DNA of 64,000 nucleotides from Rostratula benghalensis (lineage: Eukaryota > Chordata > Aves > Charadriiformes > Rostratulidae): the NCBI GenBank assembly GCA_013399305.1, contig VXAI01000067.1, positions 987,490-1,051,489 of the forward strand. The letters are read 5' to 3'. A model generated the notes under the pieces. It saw only the letters and a program-made list of their open reading frames with translations. It made no database searches and was not told the DNA's origin. Numbering within the stretch: position 1 is the first letter of the stretch; each line of letters starts with the position of its first letter. Below, piece by piece: positions 9,675 to 24,600 of this stretch. Position numbers and translations under genes: made by a program.

Positions 9675-12600
9675 GTAAGTATGGGGCCGGTCGCCCCTGG
9701 GGTGTCGCAGTGCGGGGAGCGGATCTGTCTGTGTACGTGTTTGTGTGTATCTGTATCTATTGCCCCGTTACGGTGGGAGCTGGCAGGGGTAGGAGAGCTC
9801 CCCGACACCCTCCCACTCCCCCTCCCTTCCCCATCTCCGAGGGGCAGCTTGGGCTTTGGGGGTGCTGAACGTGGCCCGCAGCATCCCCGGTTAGCGGCGG
9901 GGCATGCAGCGCGGAACTGTGCCGCCCTCCTGGGACCTCCCCTGGCTGCGGGTGGATCCCCTGCTGCAGCCCTTGCTTCGCCTTTGGGTGGGTGATGCTT
10001 CATGAGGATGAGCTGCTGTAGCTCTGAGGTTGCTAATTTAGTTTCTAGGACAGACGTAGATGAAAGCTCACTATGGGCTTGTGCATTCCTCCTGCGTCCT
10101 GTACTTCTGCTTTGCATAAGCAGAATAGAGATGAGGCCCGGAGACCATAGCATGCTCTTTCCATTAGCTGTCCTGCCTCATCTCCACCTTAAACCTTTTG
10201 CAATGTGCATCTTTTGTCTTCACAAGGACTGTCTTTGCTTATCTGGTGTTGCTGGTGACCTGGGGATAGTAGTGAGGGGAGGAGGAATAGACACCATTTT
10301 TTTTATTTTTTGTCGGAGCTATCAAGGACTAGTCAGAGTGAGCCTAAGTGTACAAGTGTTTTAAGTCATGAAACATTGTGGTATATGTTTAGCAGGGTGG
10401 TTTTTTTAAGGGTAAATCTGTGTCGGGCAAACTGTTTTCCAAATTCTAATGGAACACCTTTGCAATGCAAAAATAGTTGTTAAGTCAGCCAAAAGGCATT
10501 GCATGTGTGCAGTTGAAAACTTAGGTCATTGCAAAGGTGAAAAGCCTGCAATACTGGATGAAAAAAGTTTCCTTTTTCAAGTGTTCTGATGTACCTTTTC
10601 AGCCTGTAACCAGATTTGTCACTCACCAGACAGAGGACAAACATAGCAAAAATTATATGAAAATAGTTACACTTTAGTAAGGGATGCGAGGTTCTTTTCA
10701 TGATTTCTTCAAAAAGGAGCTACTACAGCTGTATTTTTAGAGGCCGTGATGTGTATGTTTTAATTTCTTGCTAAGTTCTTCATACTTGCGTAGTACTTCT
10801 TATTTATATTTAGATTTGCAATCTTGGCATTTTTTTATGCTTGTCTGATTGGAAAAGGGTTATGTTTTTAGGCCCTTGTGCTGCAAAAATAGATGCAAGC
10901 TATTGGTATTATTTTTCATGGATAAGGACTCTTCAGGATGTTTTAATAAACTTTCTCATTGTAGAGCTCTAGGTTAATATCAGACTAACAAATACCATTT
11001 TCTGTGCAGTGGGACAGAGTATGCCATCTAGCACATGTGTGCTGACTTGGTGGGAATTAGAGGCATGTTAGTTGAAGATAAAATTTCATTGGAGATTGTA
11101 ACCGTTGCTCTAAAGCTGTGCTCTTTAAACAGCAATAATATTGCATCAAGAGGTGATATTTCAAGTATTATTTTTTAATGGGTTAGGGTGAGTATTTAGC
11201 CTTATGAGTAAATTCTTAGTTTTAACAGAAGCCTTCAAGTTGTGATGTACTTTTCAATGAGTCTTCTTTTTACTGTGTATTGCCTGTGAGTGATACTTGC
11301 TTAGTAATCTGCAAGTCTACAGATAATGGCAACATTGATTTTAGATTTTTTGGAACATTCTAAATCTGAATGAGTACCCTTGGGAAGCAGGTTCTTAGCA
11401 AGATTATCATAATTTGCCAGGTGATCTGAGGTGCAGTAAAGACAAACTGAAATACTAGCTTAGTTGCTTGTTAGACCTTTTTCTGTAACTCTTATTTGAG
11501 GCTGAGCATAGAGTTGCCAAATTGCTTGGAGGAGATTGTTAACACATAGTTGTCCTTACCATTGTTGGGTGAATCCTGCTGGATGTTTCCGGTTTAGGAA
11601 TTGTGAGCACTTCTTTAGGTGTGGTACAGTACTGTACAATATGAATAAAAAGTGTTGTCATTTTAACAGACAAGGCTGGAACTGATTCTTTGGAAAGGCA
11701 GATGGAAAACATATTTTGAATGTACAGGAACTGTATATACATTAGACAAGGAGAATTCATTGTGTTACTGAAGGACTAATATGCTAAAAATATGATTTTA
11801 CAAGAAGACATACTATTTTTTAACTTGTTCATCAGTACAAATACATTTGGGAATCAGAGAGTTGTAACAAGTTATAACAGATGCTGGGAAACCTCATTTT
11901 CGTGTTATTGTAGTTGACTACGACTTTTGCAAAGAACGCTTGCTCTGATTGTAGGGACATCTCTGTAGGAGCATGGAGATACATTTTTAAAGGAAACCCA
12001 TTACATTTAAACTTTTTGTGTGTTTGATTATAATGACTATTGACAGTCTTTTAGCATTTAAAATATAGAGGTTAGTCTCTGTGTGAATACTTGTCTTATA
12101 TGTTAACATGAAGATGCCCAAGGTCTGGTTCAAGTCTCATGATTTTTCCCACTTAGCATTTTTTAATGCAGGCTGTTGATTGCAGATATTTGCTTTGTCC
12201 TTGTGACCTTTGCCTTGTTGTTTATGCCAGTGAGCTGTCCGAACGTGATTCCAGAAGTATATTTTAACTTTAAAATTGTGAATTACTTGAATTATTTGGA
12301 AATGCCTCTTATGTACTCATTTTAAGACTTTAAGCTTGCTGCTCATGTAGTTTGAATTGGTTTAGCTATGAAGGCATTAGTAATCAGTGATTAGCCCTTG
12401 TAATGCCATCTGTGTTTGGTCTAAGCCAATGTGTGTTTATGTGCTGGTGCCTCTACTTTATCAAAAAGCAATCAGAATAAGGGCAGTAATTATTTCAAAT
12501 TATAACTAGATAGATTTTCCATTCATGGAAATGGAGAATCCACTGTGATTCAGGAATTTAAAATAATATGCCATTACAGAGATGCTTCATCTTCTGAATC

Positions 12601-15600
12601 CCCCAAACTTTAATACAAATGTTAATGAATGAATTATAAGGCATCAAGTCATTATCCTCATCCCCTTAAAACACCTCAGAATGTAGTGTCAACTTCTGAA
12701 GAAATAAACCCTACAAAATTGGTCATTGGTTTCTAAACAATATATACTCAAAGCCAGTCATTTATATATGTTTCAATAGTTTGAATATAAAGCAAAAAAA
12801 ATGTTTACTGGTGATTTTGTTGGTGCTTGACTGAATATGAAAAGTATAGTGCTTAAAGATCTTAGAATTCATTAGGTTCAAAGACCTCAAATACTTATGA
12901 GGATCAGTCAGTTCTTAGTATATTTTAAGCAATGTTTATCAGTCTTATCTCAGTATAATTGCCAAAAAATAAATTGTTTGCCTAACAAATAGAACAGAAA
13001 AAAATTTAAATAAGATTCCTTCACGATAGCTGAATTGTGACATGACTCTAATTAAGACACTAATTATGACACTAATTAAATGTGTTTGTGCAAGGATTTC
13101 TGTGGTTTTATTAAGTTGAAATGATAGTGAATAGTTGGCTTCAAAATGATTCATAAAACTCTTGGATTAAAGCTATTCAAGGAGGGATTGAGATTTTTTG
13201 GACCAATTTCTTTTGGTCATCCCAAATGAAGTCCACAGGTTTACTGATATTATTACTTGAGTAAGCTCAGTTGGATTTGACCTTTTTATGCATCGTTGCT
13301 CCCTGAAATAAAATAAATCTTGAAATCTGTAACATAATTCCAGTATTCAGCTATATAATTAAGGCTTCTGGTTTTCGTTTTAAACCAATATTTGCCACTA
13401 AAAGCCTACTGAAGCAAAGCAGACTTTCTGTACCGGTAAATATTGGTTTATACTGAAAAACCTCAAACATTTTTCTTACCACTTTTGGCCTGCACATCTC
13501 TGGCCAGCTGCTGGTCCCACACCTTGTTAGTGTCACTCTGTGAGCAGGAGGCAGCCTGAGTATTTGGGAATAAAAATCTTAATTAAAAGTATATGCAGGT
13601 TGCTGTGGTACCTGAGGTGCTATAGCACTCACCTGGTTTCCAGGTGGTGGGAGCAAGCTCCTTCCAGTCTTCTGTGCCTTAGGGCATAAAGCCTGCATGG
13701 AGGGCGAAGAACTTGTATGGCAGTGCACCCTAATGCAAACCCTGAAATCCTTGGCAATTACACATAGCCTTAAGATTCTGTGTCTCTCCGAATTTATTTT
13801 CCAGTGGTCACAATACTCTTTTCTATGTTTTGTTATTACTTTATCCTTGGAAATCTCATTGTAGAGTGAAGTGAGTTCATAGATCTTGGCACAGTGTCTC
13901 ATGTACATGTTTTCTTTCTTTCAGTAGGATTGTATGATGTGATTTGATGTAGGTGTGACTTTCTCTGGGGAGCAGGATGTATGGGTGAGGAGGAGGGAAA
14001 GCAGACAGAACCACGCAAGAAGCCCGGCCAGCTCAGAATCCATTCTGTGGCTGCCATTAGCTCTTATTAACACTTGCTGAAGGGAAGTATTTTAAAGAGG
14101 GAATTATTTTCAGTTCTGCTTGAATAGATGTTTTCCCCTTGCTGCCACAATAGGTTTTAATTACACCTTGCAGTATTTAAGTACTACACATAAGTTTTTA
14201 GATACAATTAGTGAAAGCTGTCTGACAATAGTCTGCACAGGATTGCTTTACCCATAGCCAGTAGCAACGCAAAGTTCCCATGATAGCATTCTTGTTATAA
14301 TGCCATGGTGTTCTTCAGTCTGAAGAAAAACAGTAAAAAGCAAATAATATTCGCGCCTACACAGTTCTTGTACTCTCCAAATCCTGTCATTTGGACACCA
14401 TTTCTTTAAAAGGCTTGGTTTTTAATCCCAGTTCTGGTTTTTGTTTTACGGGGATAGACTTTAGAACCTGCATAGTTTCTAGTGCGGAATGAGGACTCCA
14501 TTAATTTTGGGCATGCCAGTGAAAAAATACCCTATGGTTAAAACTTGTTGTTGTAGTCTCCCTTACACTGGTGAGTATCTTAAGCACATGTGATTCTGTT
14601 ACCAACCACTAAGCCAGTCTTCTTCTCTGTGATCTTGTATTATATTGTAGCTGGACACACATGATTTTGAAGCCCCTTGTATCTGTTTGAAAATTGAATT
14701 GAACCACCACCCCACAAAAAATAAATTAAAGAAACACTTTTTTTTTCCTATTTGATGGTAGTAAGCCATAAATAGAGCCAAAAGAAGAAAAATGCTCCAG
14801 CAAACAGCGTAGCGGCATTCTTGATGTACTGTATAAAACATGATTGTGTTGAAAGTATGGTAAAATTGGCTGAGGGGACTCAGGTGAACCAAGTGCTGCT
14901 TTGCCAACATGACACATTGAAAATCAGGAGGGCAGGACTGGATGTCTTTTCCTTTCTTCCCCTCTTTATTTAATTTTCTTTATTTATTTTGGTCTATGTA
15001 GCTCAGGGCTATATCAGGCTGGCCTGATACTCTGACTCAGGTGCTGTAGGATGGGTCACAGCTGTCCTGTGATGGCTTTGTATTTGTGTACTGAGTGGTG
15101 AGTGGCGAATTTCACGTTGGGTTTGCCACTTCGTGTCCCATCATAGGAAGGTACCTTGCTGCCCTTCATCCTGAGGGGTCCTGTGTAGGGCTGACTGAGG
15201 CTATGACTTAATTGCTTGACAGGTTAGAAACACATGTATGCTACAGCTCTTACTCAGAAAGCATGAGATGTCATGGGCTGTGCTCTGTTGCTTTCCTTGT
15301 GTTGTAGGTGATAATTTTCTTCCTTGGATACATGATAGAATTGTCTAAACTCTTTGCAGTGTTGTCTTTCTGGAAACTTTCTGAACTCAGTTTGTGGGTG
15401 TTTAGTTAAACTTTTATTGAGGGGGTGCTCAGTGTTTAGAAACTGGAGGCATATAGGGTCGGGGAGAAGAACAGCAACTGCAGAGACTGTGTCTGGCTGC
15501 AGCAGGGTACAAAGCAGGTTTCCAAAGAGAATTTTTTGGAGGGGGCAGAAGAAGCCTGTGGCACATGGCTGGAACTCTAACCACAGCTGCACTTTCCTCA

Positions 15601-18600
15601 GTTAAAAGCCCACTTCTGGTTTATAAAAGTGGACTTCCTCGTCGTTACCCAGCACAGGACACATTTTGTGTTCAGTGGTGATTCTGCAAGTTGTTCACCA
15701 GATTCAGCCTGTTCTGGGTATGTTTGTTGTCTTAACTGGGTAAGCTGCTCTATGTGCAACTTCACACAGCTGTGCCAGAGCCTTGGGGCTATACTAATGT
15801 GGCGGTGTGCTCTTGAGGATGCAGACTTGAAGTAAATAGGGCTGCTCTCAGTTCATTTGGGGAGCAACCGGAGGATCACTGGGTTAGGATTTGGCAAGGA
15901 CAGTGCATCTGTCTGCTTCATTTACAGTGATCCTTATTGAATAAAATTGCAGCTTCTGTTTTCCTGTATGCTTACTCTCTTTTCATGTTGTGTGTTGTTA
16001 AGCAGCGCTGCTCACTTAGGACAGTCTTTTTTGTTGTTGATTATCTTCCATCCTGCAAACTTGAATGTTTTACATGGGAACTTCAATACAGATTTTGGCA
16101 AGGGTCACTTTAAATATGTTCATGGGCTCTGCAGCTTGTCATTGTTAGAATAGTACTACCCAAAATGCAAGACCCAAACTATTTAGCCACATGGATCACA
16201 GGAAAACTTCCTCTTGATAGAACTGTAGTAGACATTGGCAACAGGAGTCCATCTCTACTTAAACAAGACATTAGGAGCTTGGGATCTTTGAATATGTACA
16301 TATGGAAATAGTAAGAAATTAATCATTAGCTGTTTTGCTTTGCAATCAGGTCACCTTCCATCCCGTTCCTCTTTTTCATCTCCCTGCTGAACCCTAAAGA
16401 CGAAGAGGATATAGATGCGTGTATGTTGCTTTTGGTCTTACTCACCAGACTCAGTAAATATTTTTGTAGAATGGAACAATTGTGGCCTGGAGTGTTTCTG
16501 ATTAACCATCGCACTGTGTTGGAAAATATATTTGTAGTTCTTCAGTCTTGCATTGCGGATGACTCCTTTGGTTGTTTTCTCATCAATTCTGACTTTCCCA
16601 CTTCAGTTTTATTTTATTTTATTGATTTTAAAAGGATTTCAGACCTACTGAAGCTTATTCATGCTCAGGTTGATGTGTAGATAGAGGCAATGAGCAGAAC
16701 AATTTTCTGTGACAGTTCAGTAAAGTTGAGCTTTTTGGAAGGTGCATGGAAAGGTAAAATGTAGCCTGGTGAACTAAAACCTATGCCTTCTGGTTTTGCT
16801 TATATATCTTCATGGAAGTATGAAGGAGTTCTAGCTTTTATGTGGAAGAATATTTTGAATGTTGATTTGCTGGAGAATCTGTTGTTTTCCCTTCTACTTC
16901 TCATTTTATGAAATGATTCATGACCATTAAAGCCTCAGAAATGCCAAATGAAGCCACAGTTCTTTTGTCTACAGCCTTAATCAATTTCATCCTTTTTTTC
17001 AAGGTTCCCTCTCTCTCTTGTTTTGCTGAAGCACATCGGACTATCCAGTGATGTTGGGCTGAGGTTTTAAACTAAAATTTGTTTCCTGTCAGAAATGTTG
17101 TTTTCCTGTTTCTTTTCTTTTTCTTTGTTTTTTTCCCCTCTGATATTTCACCCTTTCTCCTCCCTCTGTACAGAGTAAATCAGGGGTGGCTGCAAGGGAC
17201 AAGGGTTACTGGAACAGTGGGTTCTGTATCTACAGGGTTTTCCTGTTGCCTTATGGCAGACCCACAGTTAACGGGCCTTTTGAAAAAACAGTATCACTGT
17301 CCCAGCAAGGATAGGTAGGAGGGTAAGAGGGCTACAGCATGTTGTGAAGAGAGGAGCAGAATTGCTGCTGTCTTTCCTAATTCTTCCAGTAGCCTAAAGG
17401 AGAACACTTTAAAACACAGGTTAATAGCATTACTTAACTTAGCATTGTGCTAACTGACAAGTATTGATACAAGCATTGAAACTCCCTAAATGCTTGCAGT
17501 TGCCCCAGGGTGGGGACAGCGGGTAGCACCAGCTCGTCCCACAGCCTCAGGAAGCCTCATCAAGGGTCTGGCTACCCTTGGGGCTTGGCTTGCCAGCATG
17601 CTTGGTGCTAGTCCTTGCGCTGCTGCTCAGCTCAGTGCACAGTGCAGGCTGGTGGAAGTTCTCAGGTTGCCTGTGTGCTTGCTCTTGGGACATTGCTAGA
17701 GGTCTGTCCTCATTGACAGCAGGTGCATGTTGCATGTGGGCAGTAGTGCAGGAGGTGTAATCTGGTCTCTCCCAGTTCCTGCATTGGAAGTGACGTCTGG
17801 AGAGCTAAGCATTACCCTATCCCACAGTTACATCTTTTTCCCATGCTATTTAGGGTTACTAGGGAAAGTACCTGCTGGATTCCTCCTGTTATCAGCCGTG
17901 CTTGTCTGGCCCGACAGTTTTTGTGGTGGCCTAATTGTACTTCAGATGTGTTATACAGCCGTGTAGGTTGGGTGTCAAACTGGACCCACTGTCATTCTCA
18001 AGTGGAACAATGAGGGAATATGTGCCAAAATCGCGTCTGTCCCTGGCTATGAATGAGAACAATGCCTGGCTGTCAGGTTAGATGAGTCTGTCCCTGTGAA
18101 AGACGCAGGCAGATTTTCAGAGCAAGTGCGGAAGAACTCACTTAATGTCAAATGCTGTTGTTGGATTGCTGTGTTTAGCTGTCACAGTGTGATGGAAGTT
18201 AGGGTTAGAAAAGTGTTCAGTGGTGCTGCAGGAAACTTGCATGTCGTTTTGAACTCTTGACTTGCACATAGGCCAGAGCCAAAGACACCCGTAGAGCTGC
18301 TCAGAATGTTATTTTTTTTAGTTGAACTGAGCCAGGATTCTGGGACAGCGGTATCCTTACTGTCAGAGTGAGAAATAGTTATCATATTAGGCTCTCTGCA
18401 TGGCACAGACATCCAGGCTCACTTACTGCGTGGTAAAAGTGAGTACATCAGATACAAGCCTTTTTATGTAAAAACCCAGACTTTACTTTAAAATGCATGC
18501 TCATCCTTTGTAGGATAAAGGAAGCTACATTTTGTGTTTGCTCTCAGAGTCTAGCATTGTTTCCTAGATTTTCCTTTTATACAATTGAAATAAATAGCTT

Positions 18601-21600
18601 CAAAAGTCCTCCTAATAATCTTCACTGAGTAAGAAGGGGCACAGTGACTAAAAACATCCTGTTTTGGACTGATCTGGACCTTCCCTTCACCGTTCTGCAT
18701 TGCATGCTGTTCCCTGGAGGAGGGGGTAGGCACCAGAGCAGGAGTCCATGCTTTTGATATCAACCCTTAATTTGTGCACTAGGTACCTGGTTTCTGTCAT
18801 CTAGGGGAGGACGGACCTTGGGAGGCCATGTGGTCCAACCTCTGCTCATAGCAGGGTGAACTTAAACCAGGTTGCTCGTGGCCATGTCCCCTCAGGTTTG
18901 GAGTATCTCTGACAACGAAAATTCTTCATTCATTGGTGATTCATCTGAGCGAAGCTCTCATGGAGTCATCAAAACTAAAAGCTCCAGGCTTTTAGCCTTT
19001 ACCCTGGGATGCTGAGAAGTTTAGGAAGGTACATAAAGTTGTTCTATAGCAAAAGGTATAGTTCCTTTAGCTAGATTATGTGTTGCTGGAAAATGACTAG
19101 TAAAAGTTATTCCTTCTTGCATTCTGGAGCCTTAGCTACTATGTCTTAGTGTGTTGGTTGTATTCAGACTTTGACAACCACACTTTTGAGACCAGGCTAC
19201 CATTTTTTCAGGTGCAGTTTTAGTAATACTTATTAAGTACCAGTGTAAGCATGGAAGCACTACTCCAGATCTGTGTGGAAATGGTCAACAAATAATTCTG
19301 GATACAGTTTTAGCAGGACGTCAGCAGAACACCTAAGAAGAAAAAAGGCAAAGGCTTCTCTAAAGAAACTGTTGATTGATGAAACTGCTTTAAATTGTAT
19401 CTCTTCTGCCAGAGAAGGGTCCCTACATTACGTTAAACATATGTTAGCCACTGCAGCCAAATACCTAATTCAAGTCCTTTATTAAACATTTTGTTGTAAG
19501 GAAGAATTCTTGTGTGTTTTCCTAGGGAGAGGAAAAGTGAGTTGCGGGAAGGATTAGAAATCCTCCCTGGTATCTCTGTGTCTCAGTCCTGTAACTGGTG
19601 ATCGGCTGTTTCTCTTACTCTCTCAGCTTCTCTCTGCCCACTCTGTCTGGTCTCTCCATCGCTTTGGGTTTGATTCATCCTGGGTTACACCAGTGTTGGC
19701 CAGTGCATGGCAGTGCTGCTGACAAAATTTCCGCCTGAAGCTTTGCTCACAGCAATGCCAGAAACTCTTCCTCTCGTGGGAGCTGCAGATGGGCAACGCT
19801 TTCTTCAGAAGAGGGCTGCAATTTCCTCAAGGGGTCACAGGCAGGGCAGAGCTGGGATATACAGAATTAGCACACCCCCTGGGCAGTCTGCAGCATGGGG
19901 CTCTGGCTGTGGCTCAGTCAGGCCCTGGAGGGGACAGCCACCATGCTGGAGCTGCCCCTGCTGTTCCTGGGCTGGGTGGTGTTCCCCATTGCCAGCTTCA
20001 CACAGGGCTTTTGAACACCTTGTTCTCTTTGACACATACCCTTGCTGCTTGTTTATAAGAAGGCACTGCCAAGCTTAGCCTGATTTGCTTCCTATAATTT
20101 TGTGTTTGTGTACCTGCAGTACTACTCTCTGCTGTTCTAAGACTTTTGTAGTTGATGTTTAATGTCTTTTGCTAATTACTCAATTCATTTTACTACTGAA
20201 ATTTACTTGCATATCATGAATCAAAGACATAATTTCATGTTTATTTTAGACATATTTGATGAAACTGTGGGCACCAGTCATGCTGTCTCTCAGCTCTCTC
20301 CTTCCTCTGGGTTTTGGAGTGAAAGGAGGTGGACCTGCTATGGCAGGGAGGTTGAATTGGATGATCTCCATGTCCCTTCCAACCCTCTATCATTCTGTGA
20401 TTCTGTGAAGGTGCTGTGGGCCCTGTGGGTGGCTTAGGCTGTTTAGATGTGGGTTTGCTTATTTTGTCATTACAAATTGGGTTTTATAGCTGAACTCTGT
20501 TTGTAGTGTTGCTCACGAAAACAGTTCTATAGGAATATAAAATGCATCTTTAGTATTACAGAATCACAGAATATCAGGGATTGGAAGGAACCTTGAAAGA
20601 TCATCCAGTCCAGTCCCCCTGCCAGAGCAGGAACACCTAAATCAGGTCACACAGGAATGCATCCAGACTGGTTTTGAATGTCTCCAGAGAAGGAGACTCC
20701 ACCAAATCTCTGGGCAGCCCGTTCCAGTGCTCCGCCACCCTCACTGTGAAGAAGTTTTTCCTCATATTTAAGTGGAACCTCCTGTGTTCCAGCTTGCACC
20801 CATTGCCCCTTGTCCTATCATAGGCCATTACTGAGAAGAGCCTGGCTCCATCCTCCTGACACTCAGCCTTTACATATTTATAAACATTAATGAGGTCACC
20901 CCTCAGTCTCCTCTTCTCCAAGCTAAAGAGACCCAGCTCCCTCAGCCTTTCCTCATACGGGAGATGCTCCACTCCCTTCATCATCTTTGTGGCTCTACGC
21001 TGGACTCTCTCAAGCAATTCCCTGTCCCTCTGGAACTGAGGAGCCCAGAACTGGACACAGTATTCCAGATGGGGTCTCACCAGGGCAGAGTAGAGGGGGA
21101 GGAGAACCTCTCTGGACCTACTGATTACAGCCCTTCTAATACACCCCAGGATGCCATTGGCCTTCCTGGCCACCAGGGCACAGTGCTGGCTCATGGTCAT
21201 CCTGCTGTCTACCAGGAGTCCCAGGTCCCTTTCCCCATCACTTCTCTCCAGCAGTACAATTCCCAACTTGTACTGGTACCTGCAGTTGTTCTTGCCCAGG
21301 TGTAGGACTCTACACTTGTCCTTGTTAAATTTCATTAAATCTCTCCCAGCTCTCCAATTCATAGCATATATTCATAGCGTATAATATCAACAGGAAAATA
21401 TGTCTATTAAACTTAACAGTGGGCTACTGTTTAAAGTAAGTACCATAATAGAGCCTTTTTGATTGATGAATTTGATGCTTTCCGTGATTTTACATGAGGT
21501 AAATTGTTATTCCCTTGAATACTTTATTTATTTATTTATGAGGATTTGTTGTTATCCTGTCGGATCACTTAATAAATATCAATTAATTTAACCTTCAAAA

Positions 21601-24600
21601 GTATTTCTTTTTCAAGACATTTTACATACAGGCACAAGTAACGAATGCTCCCTCCCTCTCAAAGAAGTAGCTTTCAGCCTTTAATATAGATTCCTGTTAT
21701 AAGCTAGACAGCAGTTTTCTGACGAAATAGTGTTCCACTGGAAAATGCACTTGTCAGGCTCAAACTATTCCATGGAAGTACAGTTTGATGACTTTTGTTT
21801 TTTTTAAAGCTAAACATGCTGCATCTGAGTTGAAGCTTCTTGGGTGTACAGCTTAGCCTACCTTGTGGATAGACTCAAGGCTTCTGGGGTCTCTGACTTC
21901 ATGGTTGCTGGCACATCTTGGTTTTCCAGAGCCCCATTTTAGAAAGAGATTTTAAAAACCGGGTTTCCCCGTGGCACAAAAATCTGCTCTCGATTCATAA
22001 CTTGGACCAGATGGTGCCCAAAGCTGTGTGCTTGCTGAGACGCAAATTTGACAGAGCACTTAAACATCACTTTATGGTCAGCCGTTTATAGATGCTTACC
22101 AACCCAGATCGGAAATGGGTGGTTTATGCCTGTAGGCTGTAGCAGGTAGCAACAAACTCATTCTGTCTGTCTTAATAAGTTCCATTATTTCTTCTGACTG
22201 GAGAAGGTGAAAAGCAATCTCACTTGTCTGCTTGCCAGCCTTACTTGGCAGATGATCGTGGAGCAACATTTGGCATTGATGAAGAGGGAACTCTAGGAAA
22301 GTTACATGGTTATAGCCCTGCAGGGAAGTAGCTGACATTATTAAAATTGAATACATTGGAATTATATGACTAAGATTTTGAGCCTGTAACACCAGTTGCA
22401 GGAAGGGAAAAGGGCCCTGCAACAAGTCCAGTTGTGTTGCTCATATTCACTTCAGTTACTGCTTTGTAATTAGCCAGAACCAGTGGAAGGTGAGGTAGTG
22501 GTTCATTTGACTTAGATACTTTCTGGTCAAGCACTTAATGAAAAGACTCGGTGTGACCAAGGTTGGTGTAATCCGAATACTTGAAATTGCTTTAACAATG
22601 CAGATTCCTAAATAAATACAGTATAAAAGTCTCTTGTTAGTTAGAAAATGTGCATAAATAAATGTTTGTATATATTGAAATTATTTGTCTTAAGTTGCCT
22701 CATCATATGAGGTAACTGTTGTTTACTCAGATATTGCAATACTGGGGATGAAGAACTTTCTGAAAGACCAAGAACAAAATAGTAATAGAAAACCCTTCCT
22801 AAAACAATAAACACTTCAAATCTGTCTCTAATATGTATACAGTGTTGTAATAAAGCAGTTTCTAGCAAGTACTGGTTTATAGCTAGCTTTAGTTGCATTA
22901 ATCTGTTGAGTAATTACTCACAACGTTAATAGAGATTGTATGATTTTTTCCTCTGATCAGATTATTAAGTATACAACAAAAGGAGGCATGTTTTACCATT
23001 TTTGAAGTTGGTCTCACTAGGTTTCTTGCATGGATAGATGCAGTAAATAAATAGGACAAGTTAGATTGAAAAAAAAATAATTCTCTGTGAAGGATATAGA
23101 ACCATCTCACCTCTTCCATTTTTACCAATAAAATGATGATAGAAATAGTGTCATGTCATGACAGTTTTTCACTGTAAACTCTAGTGATATAGTTACTTGA
23201 AAGGGTAAATATGCATGAGAAGAGTGTGTTGGAAAGAAAAATTCCTACAGATCCATCATTTAAGAAGTTCAGTAGCCCTTCCTGTTCGCTTCACGGGACC
23301 CTATCTCTCTTTGTGCATCCGCATCCTTGCTGTTTTTGATCAGAAGTAATTTTTGCTAATAAAGCATTTACATATTTTGGCTCATTTATTTGGCTAATGT
23401 CATGGTTAGCATGTTTCAATCATACATAGTCTTGCTAATGGACAAAATGGGGAACAATGTTAGTGCTTTAGAGAAGAGAAAGCTACATGAAGCTTATAAA
23501 TTCTCAATTAAAGAGCACTGGATTTCCTCTGGGTTCATTAATGATAATGGATGTGATCCTTCATTTTGTATTTAAGTGAAAGTTTTGCTCAAAACCCCTG
23601 TGTGCTACTTTTCCAGATATGGAGTGATATAAGACAAGATTTGCCCATTCTATTGCTCGTGTTCAGATGTTACTGATTTGATTTCATATTTATAACAATC
23701 TTCAATTTGTACAAATGTATGTTACCTAAAAAAATCCAATAACCAAAGGCATGTACTTTTGCTAAAAACGTGCAAAACTTCTAGATTTAATCATTGAAAT
23801 GCATATTGCAATTATTTACTTTTTTTGTGTTTTATGCCTCTACTTTTAAAACATATTTCTAAGTAAAAATAAGAATTTGTCCTCTTTTTTCCCCAGGCCA
23901 AATGTGTGTGGATCACGTTACAATGCTTACTGTTGCCCGGGATGGAAAACTTTACCTGGTGGAAACCAATGCATAGTCCGTAAGTTAATCTAGTTCTGTG
24001 TTATGACTGAGATTTATCTTTGTCCCTCAATGGCAGCGTATTTTTAATTTTGTACCAGAACTGAAATATGTTTCTATATGGTTTCAATAGCAGCTGTACA
24101 TCATTTCTTTACCATTTTAAATATATTAAGATAATATACAAAGTTTTGTGGGTACAGCACAGTGATGTGATACCGATATTTAACAAAGGATTAATCTCAT
24201 CCACATATTCTGTTTAAGCCTGTGGTAAAGGGATCCAAGGGGTGTGTGGACTCTCAGGAGCGAGTAGCTGTGGAGTACGTTAATCTATTTAAGTAAATGG
24301 AAGGAGGCAACAGCATCAGGCCAGCAAGTACATTTGCTCTGCTTGTTTGGACCATATCCCTGAAATAGATATGGAGGAATATGAATGCATACATACATAC
24401 ATCATAGTGCCGTATGCATATCCATGCATAATGGTAAAATGTACCAGAAATAATTGCTGAAGGCACTGCCTAAGGCTGATAAGACTTTCTCTAGAGATAC
24501 TGAGGCAATATGCTGTCAGACAGGAATTATTATGCTTGTGTGTGTCTGGGGCAGAAATAAAGAGAGTGTTGTAATGCTGCCTCGGTGACATCGTTCCTCC

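Larger units (their letters stand above)
8567..9940. promoter_or_regulatory. CpG island: FBN1 promoter and leader region
   Basis: Base composition changes abruptly here from AT-rich to very GC- and CpG-rich, and falls back after about 9940. The island covers the presumed start site(s), leader and coding exon 1. Human FBN1 likewise starts in a CpG island with several alternative untranslated 5' exons (called A, B and C, upstream of exon M). I see no well-placed canonical TATA box; one weak TATA-like stretch (TTTATAG, 8776-8782) lies at the distal side. Start sites cannot be placed from sequence alone. Confidence 0.85.
9675..23896 (+). other. FBN1: FBN1 intron 1 (about 14.2 kb)
   Basis: It runs from GTAAGT at 9675 to an acceptor with a T/C run and CCCCAG ending at 23896. 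The first 300 bp belong to the CpG island. The rest is AT-rich with CR1 copies at about 18808-18920, 20333-20409 and 20557-21362. No other exon-like coding segment was recognised. GC-richer stretches at about 17490-17780 and 19690-20030 have chance ORFs only. Confidence 0.85.

Noticed and set aside
19707..20078. 123-codon open frame in a GC-richer part of intron 1
   Set aside because: No recognised domain, no suitable splice sites, and overlapping frames on both strands are equally open.
20637..21362. 241-codon minus-strand frame as a possible host gene
   Set aside because: The peptide and the following 3' tail are those of a 5'-truncated CR1 LINE.
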